Shown: piece after piece, positions 17,291-27,021 of the stretch
Layout: every line of letters begins with the position of its first letter
How positions within the stretch are numbered: the first letter of the stretch is position 1
NCBI GenBank assembly: GCA_022844275.1
Contig: JALHMB010000006.1
Coordinates: 401,001-465,000, forward strand
From: Hyphomicrobiaceae bacterium
GTDB lineage: Bacteria; Pseudomonadota; Alphaproteobacteria; Rhizobiales; Hyphomicrobiaceae
DNA: 64,000 bases
Reading direction: 5' to 3'
The notes under the pieces: model-generated
What the model saw: the letters and a program-made list of their open reading frames with translations, nothing else
What the model was told of the DNA's origin: nothing
Databases searched by the model: none
Translations under genes and position numbers: made by a program

Positions 17291-17389
17291 GCCGCGGGCT
17301 GCTGGAAAGTGGTGCTTTCGCACCCTATGCCCGCGACCGCCATACGGACACCTCGGAGTTTGACGCTGCGGGCTGCTGGGAAGGGTGCT
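17291..17389. repeat. Imperfect 25-base direct repeat
   Basis: GCCGCGGGCTGCTGG at 17291-17305, continuing to GGTGCT, recurs as GCTGCGGGCTGCTGG at 17365-17379, continuing to GGGTGCT at about 17388. The period is 74 bases. Both copies lie in the gap between the convergent transpeptidase and acyl-CoA dehydrogenase genes. Confidence 0.5.
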
Positions 17390-17396
17390 GCGGCTC

Positions 17397-18566
17397 CTAC
17401 TCCTTCCGCGCATTGGCCGTGCCCGGCAGCGTGCCCATGTACTTCGCGAGGATTGTCAGCATAATCTCGTCGGCACCGCCGCCGATCGAGGAGAGCCGCG
17501 TGTCGCGATAGGCACGGCTGACGACCGTCTCGTTCATGAAGCCCATGCCACCCCAATATTGCAGGCAGGAATCGCTCACCTCGCGGCTCAGACGTCCGGC
17601 TTTCAGTTTCGCCATGGACGCGAGCTTCGTAACATCCTGGCCGGCGAGATAGAGCTCGCAGCAGCGATAGACGTGGCTTCTCAGCATCTCCACCTCCGTC
17701 TGCAATTCAGCAAGCCGGAAATGCACGACCTGATTATCGAGAATCGGCCGGCCGAAAGCCGTGCGATTGCGCGTGTACTCGATCGTCGCGTTGATGATGC
17801 GCTCGTTGCCCTTGAGCGCACGCGCTGCAGCCCACATGCGCTCTTCCTGGAACTGCAGCATCTGGTAGGTGAAGCCCTTGCCCTCCTCGCCGATGCGGTT
17901 CCTCTGCGGCACACGCACGTCATCGAAGAAGATCTGCGCGGTGTCGGAGGAATGCATCCCCAACTTATCTAGCTTGCGCGCTACCTCGACACCCCTCGCC
18001 TTCATCGGCACGCAGATGAGCGTCTTGTTGAGGTGGACCGCACGGTCGGACGTATTGGCGAGCAGGCAGATCCAGTCGGCCTGCGTGCCGTTCGTCGTCC
18101 ACATCTTGCCGCCGTTGATGACGTAGTCGTCACCGTCCTTCCTGGCCGTCGTCTTGATGGACGCAACGTCGGAGCCCGCACCTACCTCCGAGACACCAAG
18201 GCAGGCGACATAGTCGCCCGAGATCGACGGCGCGAGAAACTCCTCGCGCACTTCATCGGAGCCGAAGCGGGCGAGCGCCGGTGTCGCCATGTCGGTCTGC
18301 ACGCCGATCGCCATGGGAATGCCGCCGCAGTTGATGTTGCCGAGCTCCTCCGCCATCACCATCGCATAGGAATAGTCGAGCCCCTGGCCGCCGAACTCGA
18401 CGGGTTTGTTCAGACCCAGGAGGCCGAGGTCGCCCATCTCCTTGAAGAGCGCGTGCGCGGGGAAGATCTGCTCCTTCTCCCACTGATCGACGTGTGGATT
18501 GATCTCGGCGGCGATGAACTTCTGCAGACTGCGCCGCAGCTCCTCATGCTCGTGCGTGAACTGCAT
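17397..18566 (-). CDS. Acyl-CoA dehydrogenase
   Basis: A 389-residue FAD enzyme that oxidises an acyl-CoA to the 2-enoyl-CoA and passes electrons to ETF. Family signatures are CLGVSEVGAGSDVASI (FAD/acyl contact), MWTTNGTQADWI, and the C-terminal QYWGGMGFMNETVVSRAYRDTR, which in this family lies near the active site; the usual catalytic Glu position cannot be confirmed by eye. The start is the ATG at 18566 (MQFTHEHEELR) behind GGGAGG; the upstream 34-codon extension is rejected. It stands alone without beta-oxidation partners next to it, and the substrate chain cannot be assigned. Confidence 0.92.
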   Translation of the reverse strand: MQFTHEHEELRRSLQKFIAAEINPHVDQWEKEQIFPAHALFKEMGDLGLLGLNKPVEFGGQGLDYSYAMVMAEELGNINCGGIPMAIGVQTDMATPALARFGSDEVREEFLAPSISGDYVACLGVSEVGAGSDVASIKTTARKDGDDYVINGGKMWTTNGTQADWICLLANTSDRAVHLNKTLICVPMKARGVEVARKLDKLGMHSSDTAQIFFDDVRVPQRNRIGEEGKGFTYQMLQFQEERMWAAARALKGNERIINATIEYTRNRTAFGRPILDNQVVHFRLAELQTEVEMLRSHVYRCCELYLAGQDVTKLASMAKLKAGRLSREVSDSCLQYWGGMGFMNETVVSRAYRDTRLSSIGGGADEIMLTILAKYMGTLPGTANARKE

Positions 18567-18777
18567 GGCCGTACCTCCCAGGCATCCGGCGTCAGCAGCT
18601 CTGGACGGCCACCTTTTCCCGTCGGATATCAGCCGACCGATCATTGCGGGAGCTTGGGAACCCGTCAACGCGGTCGATGGGTCGGTGTGTGCCGTTGCGT
18701 CCTCGGTCTCGGCGCGCTAGAGCAATTCCAGAGAACGGGCGGGGCAGACGCAATCCCCGCGGCAAGACTGGGACTTG

Positions 18778-19446
18778 ATGATGATCGATCACGCGACGCA
18801 GCGCCTCAACATGGTCGAATCCCAGGTCCGCCCGAGCGATGTGACCGACCGCCGGATCACGCGCGCCATGCGCGAGCTTCCCCGGGAAGCCTTTGTGCCC
18901 GGACCGCTCAAGTCGATCGCCTATGCCGATGAACAGATCAAGGTCTCCGATACCGGCGGTAAACAGCGCTTCATCCTTGCGCCGCGCCTGCTGGCCAAGC
19001 TCGTTCAGCTCCTCGAAATCGAGCCGGACGGACTGGTGCTCGATGTCGGGCCGGCGACCGGTTACTCGACCGCATTGCTCGCCCATCTCGCCCAGACCGT
19101 TGTCGCGCTCGAGGAGGATGCCGGCCTCGCCGAGCGCACGCAGGAAGTATTGAGCAAGCTCGGGGTCGACAATGCCGTGGTGATCGCGAATACCATGCGC
19201 GGCGGCGCGGCCGACGAGGGGCCGTACGATGCCATACTGATCAACGGCGCGGTGGTCGACGTGCCCCCGGCGATGCTGGATCAGCTCAAGGATGGCGGGC
19301 GGTGCGCAGCGGTTCACATAGAGAACGGGGTCGGCCGGGCGACGGTGTGGTGTCGCCATGGTATGAGCTTCGACCGCCGACCGGCATTCGATGCGAGCGC
19401 GCCATATCTGCCGGGCTTCGAGCCGGCCGCCGGGTTCGTCTTCTGA
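18778..19446 (+). CDS. Protein-L-isoaspartate O-methyltransferase family protein
   Basis: A 222-residue SAM-dependent methyltransferase of the PCMT family. Residues such as RRITRAMRELPREAFVPGPL, then LEIEPDGLVLDVGPATGYSTALLA (SAM motif I) and EEDAGLAERTQ, match the alphaproteobacterial PCMT-like group that lies beside tolC in many genomes; that neighbour is not seen here. It would repair isoaspartyl residues or modify another substrate. Two consecutive ATGs occur (18778, 18781), and a TTG just before is less likely as start. It is divergent from the acyl-CoA dehydrogenase. Confidence 0.85.
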   Translation: MMIDHATQRLNMVESQVRPSDVTDRRITRAMRELPREAFVPGPLKSIAYADEQIKVSDTGGKQRFILAPRLLAKLVQLLEIEPDGLVLDVGPATGYSTALLAHLAQTVVALEEDAGLAERTQEVLSKLGVDNAVVIANTMRGGAADEGPYDAILINGAVVDVPPAMLDQLKDGGRCAAVHIENGVGRATVWCRHGMSFDRRPAFDASAPYLPGFEPAAGFVF

Positions 19447-19474
19447 TCTCCATCGAAGAAAGCCAAACCGCAGT

Positions 19475-21280
19475 CTAGGGGCGGTTCGCTGGCGTGGCCG
19501 GGGCTGTGACGGGCGGCGGGCGATGATGCGCGTCACCGCGGTGCTCGATCTTGATCCAAGGCGACGACCAGGGCCCTTTCAGCACAAGAACGTCGCTGAT
19601 CGCGGGGCGCAAAGCAGGATCCGTCGTCCCGAGAGAGAGAGCGACGTCCAGCGTCTGCACGGGAAGATCGATGCTGCCACTGCCACCGAACGTATTCGTT
19701 CCCGACTTCGCATGAAGGATCGTCGCGTTCACGATGCCCTGCTGCACGTCAAGTCGCAAGCCCAGTCCGTCCAGACCCGTCGTCGATGTGCCTGCCGCTT
19801 GCCAGCCGCGCACGTCGCCGCGCTTTGCCGATTGTGCGAGCGTCTTAAGATCCAGGCCAAGCCGGCCGCCCGCCCGCATCTCGATCAGAGCCTTGCCCGC
19901 GAGGCTCGACAGAAGCTCCTCCGAGGTATCGCCGACCGTCGAGAGGCTCATGGTGACGTCGGCGCGGCCCTGGAGGGGATTGCGGCCAAGGCTACGCTGC
20001 AGCAATCGCCCCGCCTCGACACCTTCGAGCTTGCCGCTCAGCCCGTAGCGCGGATCATTGCCGGCGCGCTCGACGACGAACTGGCCTCTGAAGACGCCTT
20101 CCTCGATCGCAAGCTCGGCCACGTCGGCGAGGAGCTTGCCGTTCTTGAGAGTAACGGCAACAGCTCCCTGGCCGGTCTCGATGCCGGGAATGACGAGCGT
20201 ATCGCAGGATATGCGCAAGTCCGCATCGACGTTGTCGAGCAGAGAGGTAATCGCAGGAGGCCGCGTCGCCGCAAAGATCGGTGCGAGCAGCGTGCGCTCG
20301 ACCATGGCCGAGACGATGTAGGGCTTCAGATTGAGCTGTTTGAAGGCCAACGTACCCTCGACCGCGGTGCGTTCGCCCGAGCGCGTCACGCTGATGGCGC
20401 CCACGCCCTCGTTACCGTCGAGCGTGAGGGCGGCCTGCGAGAACGCCATCGTGCCACCGGTCCAGTCGAGAGCACCGCGCAGGCGCAATGCCTCGAGATT
20501 TCCCGCACGTGGCGCCCCGATCCCGAGCCAGAGCGCGATCTCCCTGACGCGTGGGCTACTGATGTCGATCGCGCCGTTGAGCCGCAGCCCCTTTTCCTCG
20601 CCGAGCACGCCGTCGAAGCGCGCCTCGAACAGGCCGCCGCTGACCATAGCCTGCACGGGCCAGCGATGCTCGGCCCCATTGACAGCCCGCCGTGCCAATG
20701 TCGCCGACAAATTGAGGCGCTGGCCAAGATAGGTGAGCTGACCGGAAACGCTCGCGGAGTTTCGCCGCGGTATCGTGATCTGCAGATCCACATCGGTCAG
20801 GGTCTCCGGCTCCCCGGCGCCCGACTGCAGCTTCACCAAACCGCCACGGATACTAAGGCTCTGCAGATCGAGCGATGCGATCCGCGCCGCAAGCGGCTCG
20901 AGCGCCGACGCCACGGCGTTTTCCAGTGACGCACCGTTCGATGCGACATCGACCGAGATGATGGGACGATCAAGGATCAGCTTGCGGGATCGCTCGACTG
21001 TCTCCGCACCATCGTCGCTAGTACCGGTGTCGGCGCCGTAGATCGCTGCTTTCTCGAGGAGTATGCGAGGTCTTGCCAGAAGCTGCACTGGCGCCGAGAT
21101 GAAAAGACCGGTGTTCGCCGCAGCCTGAAGGCGGAAAGACGCGAGAATATCGGCGGGCGCGTGCACCCAGGTGACACCGCCATAACCGAGAGACGCTGCG
21201 ATTACCAAGCCGCCCAAAATAATGGCCAGCCTAGGCGTGCGCCACGTTCTAGCACTCAGCTTCATCACCCCATCGCCCAC
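19475..21280 (-). CDS. AsmA family inner-membrane protein
   Basis: A 601-residue protein with one N-terminal membrane anchor (RLAIILGGLVIAASLGYGGV) and a long beta-strand-rich periplasmic body. The C-terminal third (GRADVTMSLSTVGDTSEELLSSLAGKALIEMRAGGRLGLDL, then LHAKSGTNTFGGSGSIDL) is the AsmA-like C-terminal repeat. Members of this superfamily bridge the periplasm and help lipid transport or outer-membrane assembly. The gene ends 28 bases from the convergent methyltransferase. Two ATGs (21280 and 21265) are possible starts. Confidence 0.85.
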   Translation of the reverse strand: MGDGVMKLSARTWRTPRLAIILGGLVIAASLGYGGVTWVHAPADILASFRLQAAANTGLFISAPVQLLARPRILLEKAAIYGADTGTSDDGAETVERSRKLILDRPIISVDVASNGASLENAVASALEPLAARIASLDLQSLSIRGGLVKLQSGAGEPETLTDVDLQITIPRRNSASVSGQLTYLGQRLNLSATLARRAVNGAEHRWPVQAMVSGGLFEARFDGVLGEEKGLRLNGAIDISSPRVREIALWLGIGAPRAGNLEALRLRGALDWTGGTMAFSQAALTLDGNEGVGAISVTRSGERTAVEGTLAFKQLNLKPYIVSAMVERTLLAPIFAATRPPAITSLLDNVDADLRISCDTLVIPGIETGQGAVAVTLKNGKLLADVAELAIEEGVFRGQFVVERAGNDPRYGLSGKLEGVEAGRLLQRSLGRNPLQGRADVTMSLSTVGDTSEELLSSLAGKALIEMRAGGRLGLDLKTLAQSAKRGDVRGWQAAGTSTTGLDGLGLRLDVQQGIVNATILHAKSGTNTFGGSGSIDLPVQTLDVALSLGTTDPALRPAISDVLVLKGPWSSPWIKIEHRGDAHHRPPPVTAPATPANRP

Positions 21281-21519
21281 AAGCCACAGATCGGCGAAGG
21301 CGTCAGAACGCCTGCTGCCATATCAGTCCGCTCCCGCTTGCCCCCGTCGCCATGATCGCGGGGGCAGAACCAGCGCGTGGCCTCTCCGAACCGTCTTAGC
21401 GGTGCCCCCGGATTGCGGCAAGCTCGGACAAGATTGTGGCAGGGGAGCGTCAGGCAACCACTTGTCGAACAACGACCTTCGGGCTACCCGTCTTTAGGCT
21501 AAGGCGAAGGAGCCAAATC

Positions 21520-23496
21520 ATGTCGCAAATGCTGTGGCAGCCGGGCGAGAGCACGATCCGGAGTACCAACCTCGCGCACTTTATGGTCGATGCCGAGCCA
21601 GCTTGCGGCCACAAGCTCACGAGTTACGAAGAACTCCAGACCTTCGCCCTGCAGGACCTCGGCGCATTCTGGCGGCTCGTCTGGGACCGCTGCGGCATCA
21701 AGGGCGATCCTGGCCCGGCTCCCTATCTCGTCGATGGGGACAAAATGCCGGGCGCGCGCTTTTTCCCCAAGGGAACGCTCAATTTCGCCGAGAACCTGCT
21801 CGCCGGCGCGACACGATCGAAGTCCGACGATGCCCTCGTCTTTCGCGGTGAGGATAAGGTCAGCCGACGCGTAAGCTGGGATGAACTCCGCCGGCAGACT
21901 GCGCAGCTCCAGGGGTTGCTGCGGCGCGCCGGTATCAAGTCGGGCGACCGCGTCGCGGCCATGCTGCCGAACGTGCCCGAGGGCGTCATCGGGATGCTGG
22001 GAGCAAGCTCGCTCGGGGCCATCTGGTCATCCTGCTCGCCGGACTTCGGCGTCCAGGGCGTGCTCGACCGCTTCGGCCAAATTGAGCCCCGCATCCTCAT
22101 CACCTGCGATGGCTACTGGTACGCCAGCAAGCAGATCGACATCGCGGACAAGGTCGTCGAGATCGCAAGCAGGCTGCCGAGCGTCGAGCAGATCATCGTC
22201 GCCTCCTATCTCGGGAAGGCCGACGCGCTCGTGCAAAAGCTAAAGGCCGCGGGACACGCTGCTGAAGCGTGGGACACCGCCGTTGTCGACACGCCTGCCG
22301 AAGCGATGACGTTCGAGCCCTTTCCGTTCAACCACCCGCTCTACATTCTCTTCTCGTCGGGCACGACCGGCGTGCCGAAGTGCATCGTGCATTCGGCCGG
22401 CGGCACGCTCATCAAGCACCTGAGCGAGCAGCAGCTCAATTGCGATGTCCACCCCGGCGACCGCGTGCTGTACTTCACGACGCTCGGCTGGATGATGTGG
22501 AACTGGCTGGTCTCAGGGCTGGCGAGCGGCGCCACGCTGCTGCTTTACGACGGCTCGCCCTTCCATCCGTCCTGGAGTGTGCTCTGGGACTACGCCCAGG
22601 ATGAGCGCTGCACGCATTTCGGCACGTCCGCAAAATACATCGACGCACTCAAGAAGGCCGAGGCGCGCCCCATGGATGCGCATGACCTTTCGTCGATGCG
22701 TGTCATTCTCTCAACCGGATCGGTGCTGGTGCCGGAGAGCTTCGACTACGTCTACGAGGCCATCAAGAAGGACGTGCACCTCGCCTCTATGTCGGGCGGC
22801 ACGGACATCGTCGGCTGCTTCGTCGGCGGCGTTCCCGGAAAGCCCGTGTGGCGCGGCGAGATCCAGGGTCCGCAGATCGGCATGGGCGTCGCGGTAGTCG
22901 ATGAGCTCGGCAATGTCCTATCGAAGAGCAAGGGCGAGCTCGTGTGCACGGCGCCCTTCCCATCGATGCCCGTCGGCTTCTGGAATGATCCCGATGGCAA
23001 GAAGTATCGCGCGGCCTACTTCGAGCGCTTTCCCGGCCTTTGGCATCACGGCGACTTCGCGGAATGGACCGAGCACGGCGGTATGATCATCCATGGCCGT
23101 TCGGATGCGACACTCAATCCGGGCGGCGTGCGCATCGGCACGGCCGAGATCTATCGGCAGGTGGAGCAGCTTCCGGAGATCAAGGAAGCTATCGTCATCG
23201 GCCAGGACTGGGACAACGACGTCCGTGTCGTGCTGTTCGTGATCACGCAGGACGGCGTCGCACTCGACAAGGATCTGCAGGACCGCATCAAGAAGCAGAT
23301 CCGCGTCGGTGCCTCGCCGCGGCACGTGCCGGCGCGCATTGTCCAGGTCGCCGACATTCCGCGCACGAAGTCCGGCAAAATCACGGAGCTTGCCGTGCGC
23401 GAGATCGTTCATGGCCGCGAGGTGAAGAACAAGGAAGCACTCGCCAATCCGGAAGCGCTCGACCTCTATCGCGGCATTCCGGAATTATCGGAATAA
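21520..23496 (+). CDS. aacS: Acetoacetyl-CoA synthetase
   Basis: A 658-residue ANL-superfamily ligase that activates acetoacetate with ATP and CoA, used in ketone-body and polyhydroxybutyrate turnover. Diagnostic features are [18 protein letters not shown] at the N-terminus (the acetoacetate-CoA ligase start), the phosphate-binding [45 protein letters not shown] and the C-terminal catalytic lysine in [13 protein letters not shown]. The start is the ATG at 21520 behind AAGGAG; the open frame reaches 28 codons further upstream. It is divergent from the AsmA gene. Confidence 0.94.
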   Translation: MSQMLWQPGESTIRSTNLAHFMVDAEPACGHKLTSYEELQTFALQDLGAFWRLVWDRCGIKGDPGPAPYLVDGDKMPGARFFPKGTLNFAENLLAGATRSKSDDALVFRGEDKVSRRVSWDELRRQTAQLQGLLRRAGIKSGDRVAAMLPNVPEGVIGMLGASSLGAIWSSCSPDFGVQGVLDRFGQIEPRILITCDGYWYASKQIDIADKVVEIASRLPSVEQIIVASYLGKADALVQKLKAAGHAAEAWDTAVVDTPAEAMTFEPFPFNHPLYILFSSGTTGVPKCIVHSAGGTLIKHLSEQQLNCDVHPGDRVLYFTTLGWMMWNWLVSGLASGATLLLYDGSPFHPSWSVLWDYAQDERCTHFGTSAKYIDALKKAEARPMDAHDLSSMRVILSTGSVLVPESFDYVYEAIKKDVHLASMSGGTDIVGCFVGGVPGKPVWRGEIQGPQIGMGVAVVDELGNVLSKSKGELVCTAPFPSMPVGFWNDPDGKKYRAAYFERFPGLWHHGDFAEWTEHGGMIIHGRSDATLNPGGVRIGTAEIYRQVEQLPEIKEAIVIGQDWDNDVRVVLFVITQDGVALDKDLQDRIKKQIRVGASPRHVPARIVQVADIPRTKSGKITELAVREIVHGREVKNKEALANPEALDLYRGIPELSE

Positions 23497-23503
23497 TGAT
23501 GTC

Positions 23504-23618
23504 CCCTCTCCCCGCGCGCGGGGAGAGGGCCAGGGTGAGGGGCGGCGGCATAAGCCAACGCTAGCGCAAGCGGCCGCCCCCCATCCCGACCTTCTCCCCG
23601 TAAAGAACGGGGAGAAGG
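23504..23618. repeat. GC-rich palindromic repeat, full copy
   Basis: It opens with a perfect 26-base palindrome (23504-23529, centre GCGCGC) and closes with a second hairpin, CCTTCTCCCCG (23590-23600) with CGGGGAGAAGG (23608-23618). The middle segments (GAGGGGCGGC and GCCGCCCC) are also complementary, so the whole unit can fold as one long cruciform. A sister copy lies at 45045-45158 and a fragment at 49310-49339. It sits between convergent genes and may also end transcription. Confidence 0.85.
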
Positions 23619-23638
23619 AGAAGCGGACGCACACAAGT

Positions 23639-24850
23639 CTACTTATCTCGCTGCGGCAGCAGCATTACCGTCCCCGCGATCACCGCGAGCACGGCAATGG
23701 CACCGTAGGCTGCGAGATAGGTGCCGGTCGATGTGATCGCGACGCTGCCGAGCGATGGCATGACGAGCACACCGAAGAACATGGCGGCCGACCCGAGGCC
23801 CGTCGCCTCCGTCCGCATCGGACCGCCGAGGCGCGCGAACTCGGCATAGGCAAGCCCTGTGTAGCCGCTGGCCGTGGCCCCCGCGACGGCTGCGACGGCC
23901 ATGATCGCCCACACGGGCCAACCCGGCGCGAAATGCCCGGCAAGCAATGCTGCCGCAGCCATGACGAAGCCCTGAATGCCGAGCACGATGCGCGCCTCGA
24001 TGAACCTGTCCGCGATCCAGCCGAAAATGGGTCGGCTGATCACGCCGGCGAGCTGATAGGCGGCGAGCGACCATCCCGCCATCACGAGATCGAGACCCGT
24101 GCGGCTCGTCACGTGCACGGTCATGAAGGCGACGAAGCAGAGCTGTGCGCCCGAATACACAAAGCTCACGAACGTGAGCCGTTGAATGGCGCTGTCACCA
24201 TGGAGGAGGCCAAGTGAGCGCAGGAGCACGCTCCTGGCGTCCGTACTTGCCAGTGACGGTACGCCATCCCAGTCGCGACGCGGGATCTCGAGCAGCAGGA
24301 TCAGCGCGACGATCGGGACGGCCTGCAGGAGAAGGCTGGCCTTCCACCCGATGGCGAGCGCGAGCGGCGGCATGATGGTCGCAGCGAGAACACCGGCCAG
24401 CGGCACCCCGATCTGACGGGTCGAGAGCACCATATTCAGAATCGACGGCGGCGTACGCGGCACGAGCAAGTGCGTGCTGACCGGCGCCGTCAGACCATAG
24501 GCGATGCCGAGGATGAGCGCACCGAGCGCTACGCTCGCGGCGGTCCCCTGTGCGCAGACGAGGACAAGACCAAGTGCACACACGAGCACGAACTGCGCGG
24601 CCCTGACGGCGCCATACCTAGCGATGATGCCGGCTGCCAGCAGCGATGAGAAGATTCCGACACCATAGACGACCGACACGAACATGCCGATCAACGCACC
24701 GTCGACGCCGATGTCACGCGCGATGATCGGCGCGAGCGCGGGCACTGAGTACGCCGCGGCGGTGGCGAGCGTCTGCATCGCCATCGTGGCGAGAAGCGGC
24801 CACAACGGGAAGGTGGTCGGCGTGGCCGCCTGCGTCGGAGGCACTGCCAT
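23639..24850 (-). CDS. MFS transporter
   Basis: A 403-residue major facilitator protein with about 12 hydrophobic segments. The loop after helix 2 (ARYGAVRAAQFVL) and the matching one in the second half (ISRPIFGWIADRFIEAR) are the usual MFS motif A positions. Substrate and direction are unknown. It begins 50 bases after the SDR gene on the same strand, which itself begins 34 bases after nspC, so the three genes look like one leftward operon with the transporter last. Confidence 0.88.
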   Translation of the reverse strand: MAVPPTQAATPTTFPLWPLLATMAMQTLATAAAYSVPALAPIIARDIGVDGALIGMFVSVVYGVGIFSSLLAAGIIARYGAVRAAQFVLVCALGLVLVCAQGTAASVALGALILGIAYGLTAPVSTHLLVPRTPPSILNMVLSTRQIGVPLAGVLAATIMPPLALAIGWKASLLLQAVPIVALILLLEIPRRDWDGVPSLASTDARSVLLRSLGLLHGDSAIQRLTFVSFVYSGAQLCFVAFMTVHVTSRTGLDLVMAGWSLAAYQLAGVISRPIFGWIADRFIEARIVLGIQGFVMAAAALLAGHFAPGWPVWAIMAVAAVAGATASGYTGLAYAEFARLGGPMRTEATGLGSAAMFFGVLVMPSLGSVAITSTGTYLAAYGAIAVLAVIAGTVMLLPQRDK

Positions 24851-24899
24851 CAGCGGCTCTGTCCTTTTTCGGGGCCGAGCCGCCGACCATTACGTACGC

Positions 24900-25670
24900 T
24901 CATGCCGCCACGTAGCAGCCATCGACGTTGTAGGCGGCGCCGCTGACGTAGCCCGCTCGGTCCGAGCACAGCCACACGACCATCTCGGCAATATCCTCCG
25001 GCGTGCCGAGGCGGCCGAACGGAATGCGTCCCATGATTTGGTCGCCCTTGCGCTCCATGGGCTCGCGCGTCATCTCGGTGACGATGTAGCCTGGGCAGAC
25101 GGCGTTCACGCGAATGCCCTTCTTCGCGTATTCGAGCGCCGCCGTCTTCGTGAGGCCGATGACGCCGTGCTTGGCCGCGACATACGCAGAGGAGGTCTCG
25201 AGCCCGACAAGGCCGGCGATCGAAGCCGTGTTGACGATCGCGCCGCCCCTGCCATCGGCCAGCATCGCGTTGATCTCATCGCGCATGCAAAGCCACACAC
25301 TCTTGAGATTGATCTCGATCATGCGATCGAAGGCCTGCTCCGACCAGTCCGCCGTGAGCTTGCCGTTGGCGCCCACGGCATTGCCGGCGATCCCGGCATT
25401 GTTGAACGCACAGTCGATCCGGCCGAATGTCTTCACGACCGTATCGACCCAGGCCTTGACCAGCTCGGACTTGGTCACGTCGCCGCTCACCGACACCGCC
25501 TGGCCGCCGCCGGCATTGATCATCGCAACGGTCTCCTGCGCGCCGTCGGCCATCAGGTCCGAGACGACGACGCGGGCACCCTCGCGTGCGAACGCGATAG
25601 CCGCCGCCCGGCCGATACCGCGCGCGCCGCCCGTGATCAGTGCCGCTTTGCCTTCAAGCAATCCAGCCAT
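24900..25670 (-). CDS. SDR family NAD(P)-dependent oxidoreductase
   Basis: A 256-residue classical short-chain dehydrogenase. It shows the cofactor motif TGGARGIG at residues 14-21, an acidic residue after strand 2 (VVVSDLMAD, favouring NAD(H)), NNAG, the catalytic Ser in NTASIAGLVG and the YVAAKHG motif (Tyr-x-x-x-Lys), then the typical CPGYIVTEM. The substrate is not evident. GGAGG lies five bases before its ATG. Its position between nspC and an MFS gene suggests a role in the same pathway, but it does not resemble the saccharopine-dehydrogenase-type carboxynorspermidine synthase. Confidence 0.9.
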   Translation of the reverse strand: MAGLLEGKAALITGGARGIGRAAAIAFAREGARVVVSDLMADGAQETVAMINAGGGQAVSVSGDVTKSELVKAWVDTVVKTFGRIDCAFNNAGIAGNAVGANGKLTADWSEQAFDRMIEINLKSVWLCMRDEINAMLADGRGGAIVNTASIAGLVGLETSSAYVAAKHGVIGLTKTAALEYAKKGIRVNAVCPGYIVTEMTREPMERKGDQIMGRIPFGRLGTPEDIAEMVVWLCSDRAGYVSGAAYNVDGCYVAA

Positions 25671-25703
25671 GGCTTCCTCCGCGATTTTCTCTTTCGACTA
25701 CAC

Positions 25704-26843
25704 TCAGCCCAGCCTACGCCGGAACTCCTCGTAGCCGAAAGACTTGATCACGCGGTAGGTGCCATCCTCGTCGAGCATGGCGAGATCCGGGAGCGGCGTG
25801 CCGTTGAAGGTCGTGTTCTTCACGAACGAGTACTGCATCATGTCCGTGAAGATCAGGCGGTCACCCGGTTGCAGCGGCTTGTCGAACGAGTAGTCGCCGA
25901 TCACATCGCCGGTCATGCAGGTCTTGCCGCCGAGAATGTAGTCGTGCTCCAGCTCGCCGGGCTCGCCGGCACCGATGATCCCGGGGCGATACGGCACTTC
26001 CAGCACGTCCGGCATGTGCGTCGACGCGGACGTGTCGAGAATGGCGATATCCTTCTCGTTGTGGTGGATGTCGAGCACGGTCGAGACCAGCCAGCCGGTA
26101 TCGACGACGAGCCCTGCACCCGGCTCCAGGATGACCTCGACGCCGAACTCCGCACGGAAAGCCTTCAACGCCGCGATCAGCCGATCGACATCGTAGTCCG
26201 GCTTGTTGATGAAGTGCCCGCCGCCGAAATTTACGGCCTTCACCTTGCGCACGTAGGTGCCGAGCGTGCGACCGACATGCTCGATGAGCCCAACGGAGCC
26301 ATCGGCGCGCGATTCGCAGAGCGCGTGTGTGTGCAGGATATCGATGTGCTCCCACGGCAGCTTGTCGATCTCTTCGACGGTCGTGCCGAAGCGCGAGCCC
26401 GGCGCGCATGGGTCGTAGAGCGCACCACCGAGCGTCGCGTTCGAGTAGCCGGGGTTGATACGGATGCCGACCTTGCGGCCCGCCGCCTGCACAGTGTCGA
26501 GGTAGCGCGCGATCTGACCTGGCGAGTTGAAATAGATGTGGTCCGCAATCTTCGTGAGGCGCTCGACCTCACCAGGACCGTAGGCTGGTGCATAGACGTG
26601 CACTTCCTTGCCGAACTCCTCGCGGCCGAGGCGCGCTTCCTGCTCACCGCTCGCGGTCGTACCGTCGAGCGTATCGCGCATGAGCGGGAAGGCCGCCGGC
26701 ATGGCCCAGGACTTGGTCGCGAGCAGGATCTTAACGCCTGCCTCGCGCTTGATGCGGGCCGCCGTCGAGAGATTGCGCTTGAGCTTCGCCACGTCGAGGA
26801 CGTAGGCGGGCGTGCTCATGTCGGCAGGAAGGCGGGGCATCAT
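25704..26843 (-). CDS. nspC: Carboxynorspermidine/carboxyspermidine decarboxylase
   Basis: A 379-residue PLP enzyme of the alanine-racemase-fold (type III) decarboxylases. Visible are the N-terminal STPAYVLDVAKL, the PLP lysine in LLATKSWAM, the barrel motifs HTHALCESRADG, NFGGGHF and EPGAG, and the C-terminal GGKTCMTGDVIGDYSF, which sets NspC apart from ornithine or diaminopimelate decarboxylases. It decarboxylates carboxy(nor)spermidine in the alternative spermidine pathway. The usual partner, a carboxynorspermidine dehydrogenase/synthase, is not adjacent. Two ATGs in a row (26843, 26840) follow a GAGG site; the upstream 17 codons are rejected. Confidence 0.88.
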   Translation of the reverse strand: MMPRLPADMSTPAYVLDVAKLKRNLSTAARIKREAGVKILLATKSWAMPAAFPLMRDTLDGTTASGEQEARLGREEFGKEVHVYAPAYGPGEVERLTKIADHIYFNSPGQIARYLDTVQAAGRKVGIRINPGYSNATLGGALYDPCAPGSRFGTTVEEIDKLPWEHIDILHTHALCESRADGSVGLIEHVGRTLGTYVRKVKAVNFGGGHFINKPDYDVDRLIAALKAFRAEFGVEVILEPGAGLVVDTGWLVSTVLDIHHNEKDIAILDTSASTHMPDVLEVPYRPGIIGAGEPGELEHDYILGGKTCMTGDVIGDYSFDKPLQPGDRLIFTDMMQYSFVKNTTFNGTPLPDLAMLDEDGTYRVIKSFGYEEFRRRLG

Positions 26844-27021
26844 GATGGTATCCTCGGCAGCAGGTCGGCTCCGTCGCCCGACGCTATAGAGCATCCGCGG
26901 ACGACGTGCGACAGTGCGGTTCGGCGGGGCAGAGCGGCATCATGTGGGGATCGCAAGCGCGCGCTGCAACCCCGTGCAGAATCAGGCTATCTCGCACCAC
27001 GGATGGGGGGACAGACAGCCG

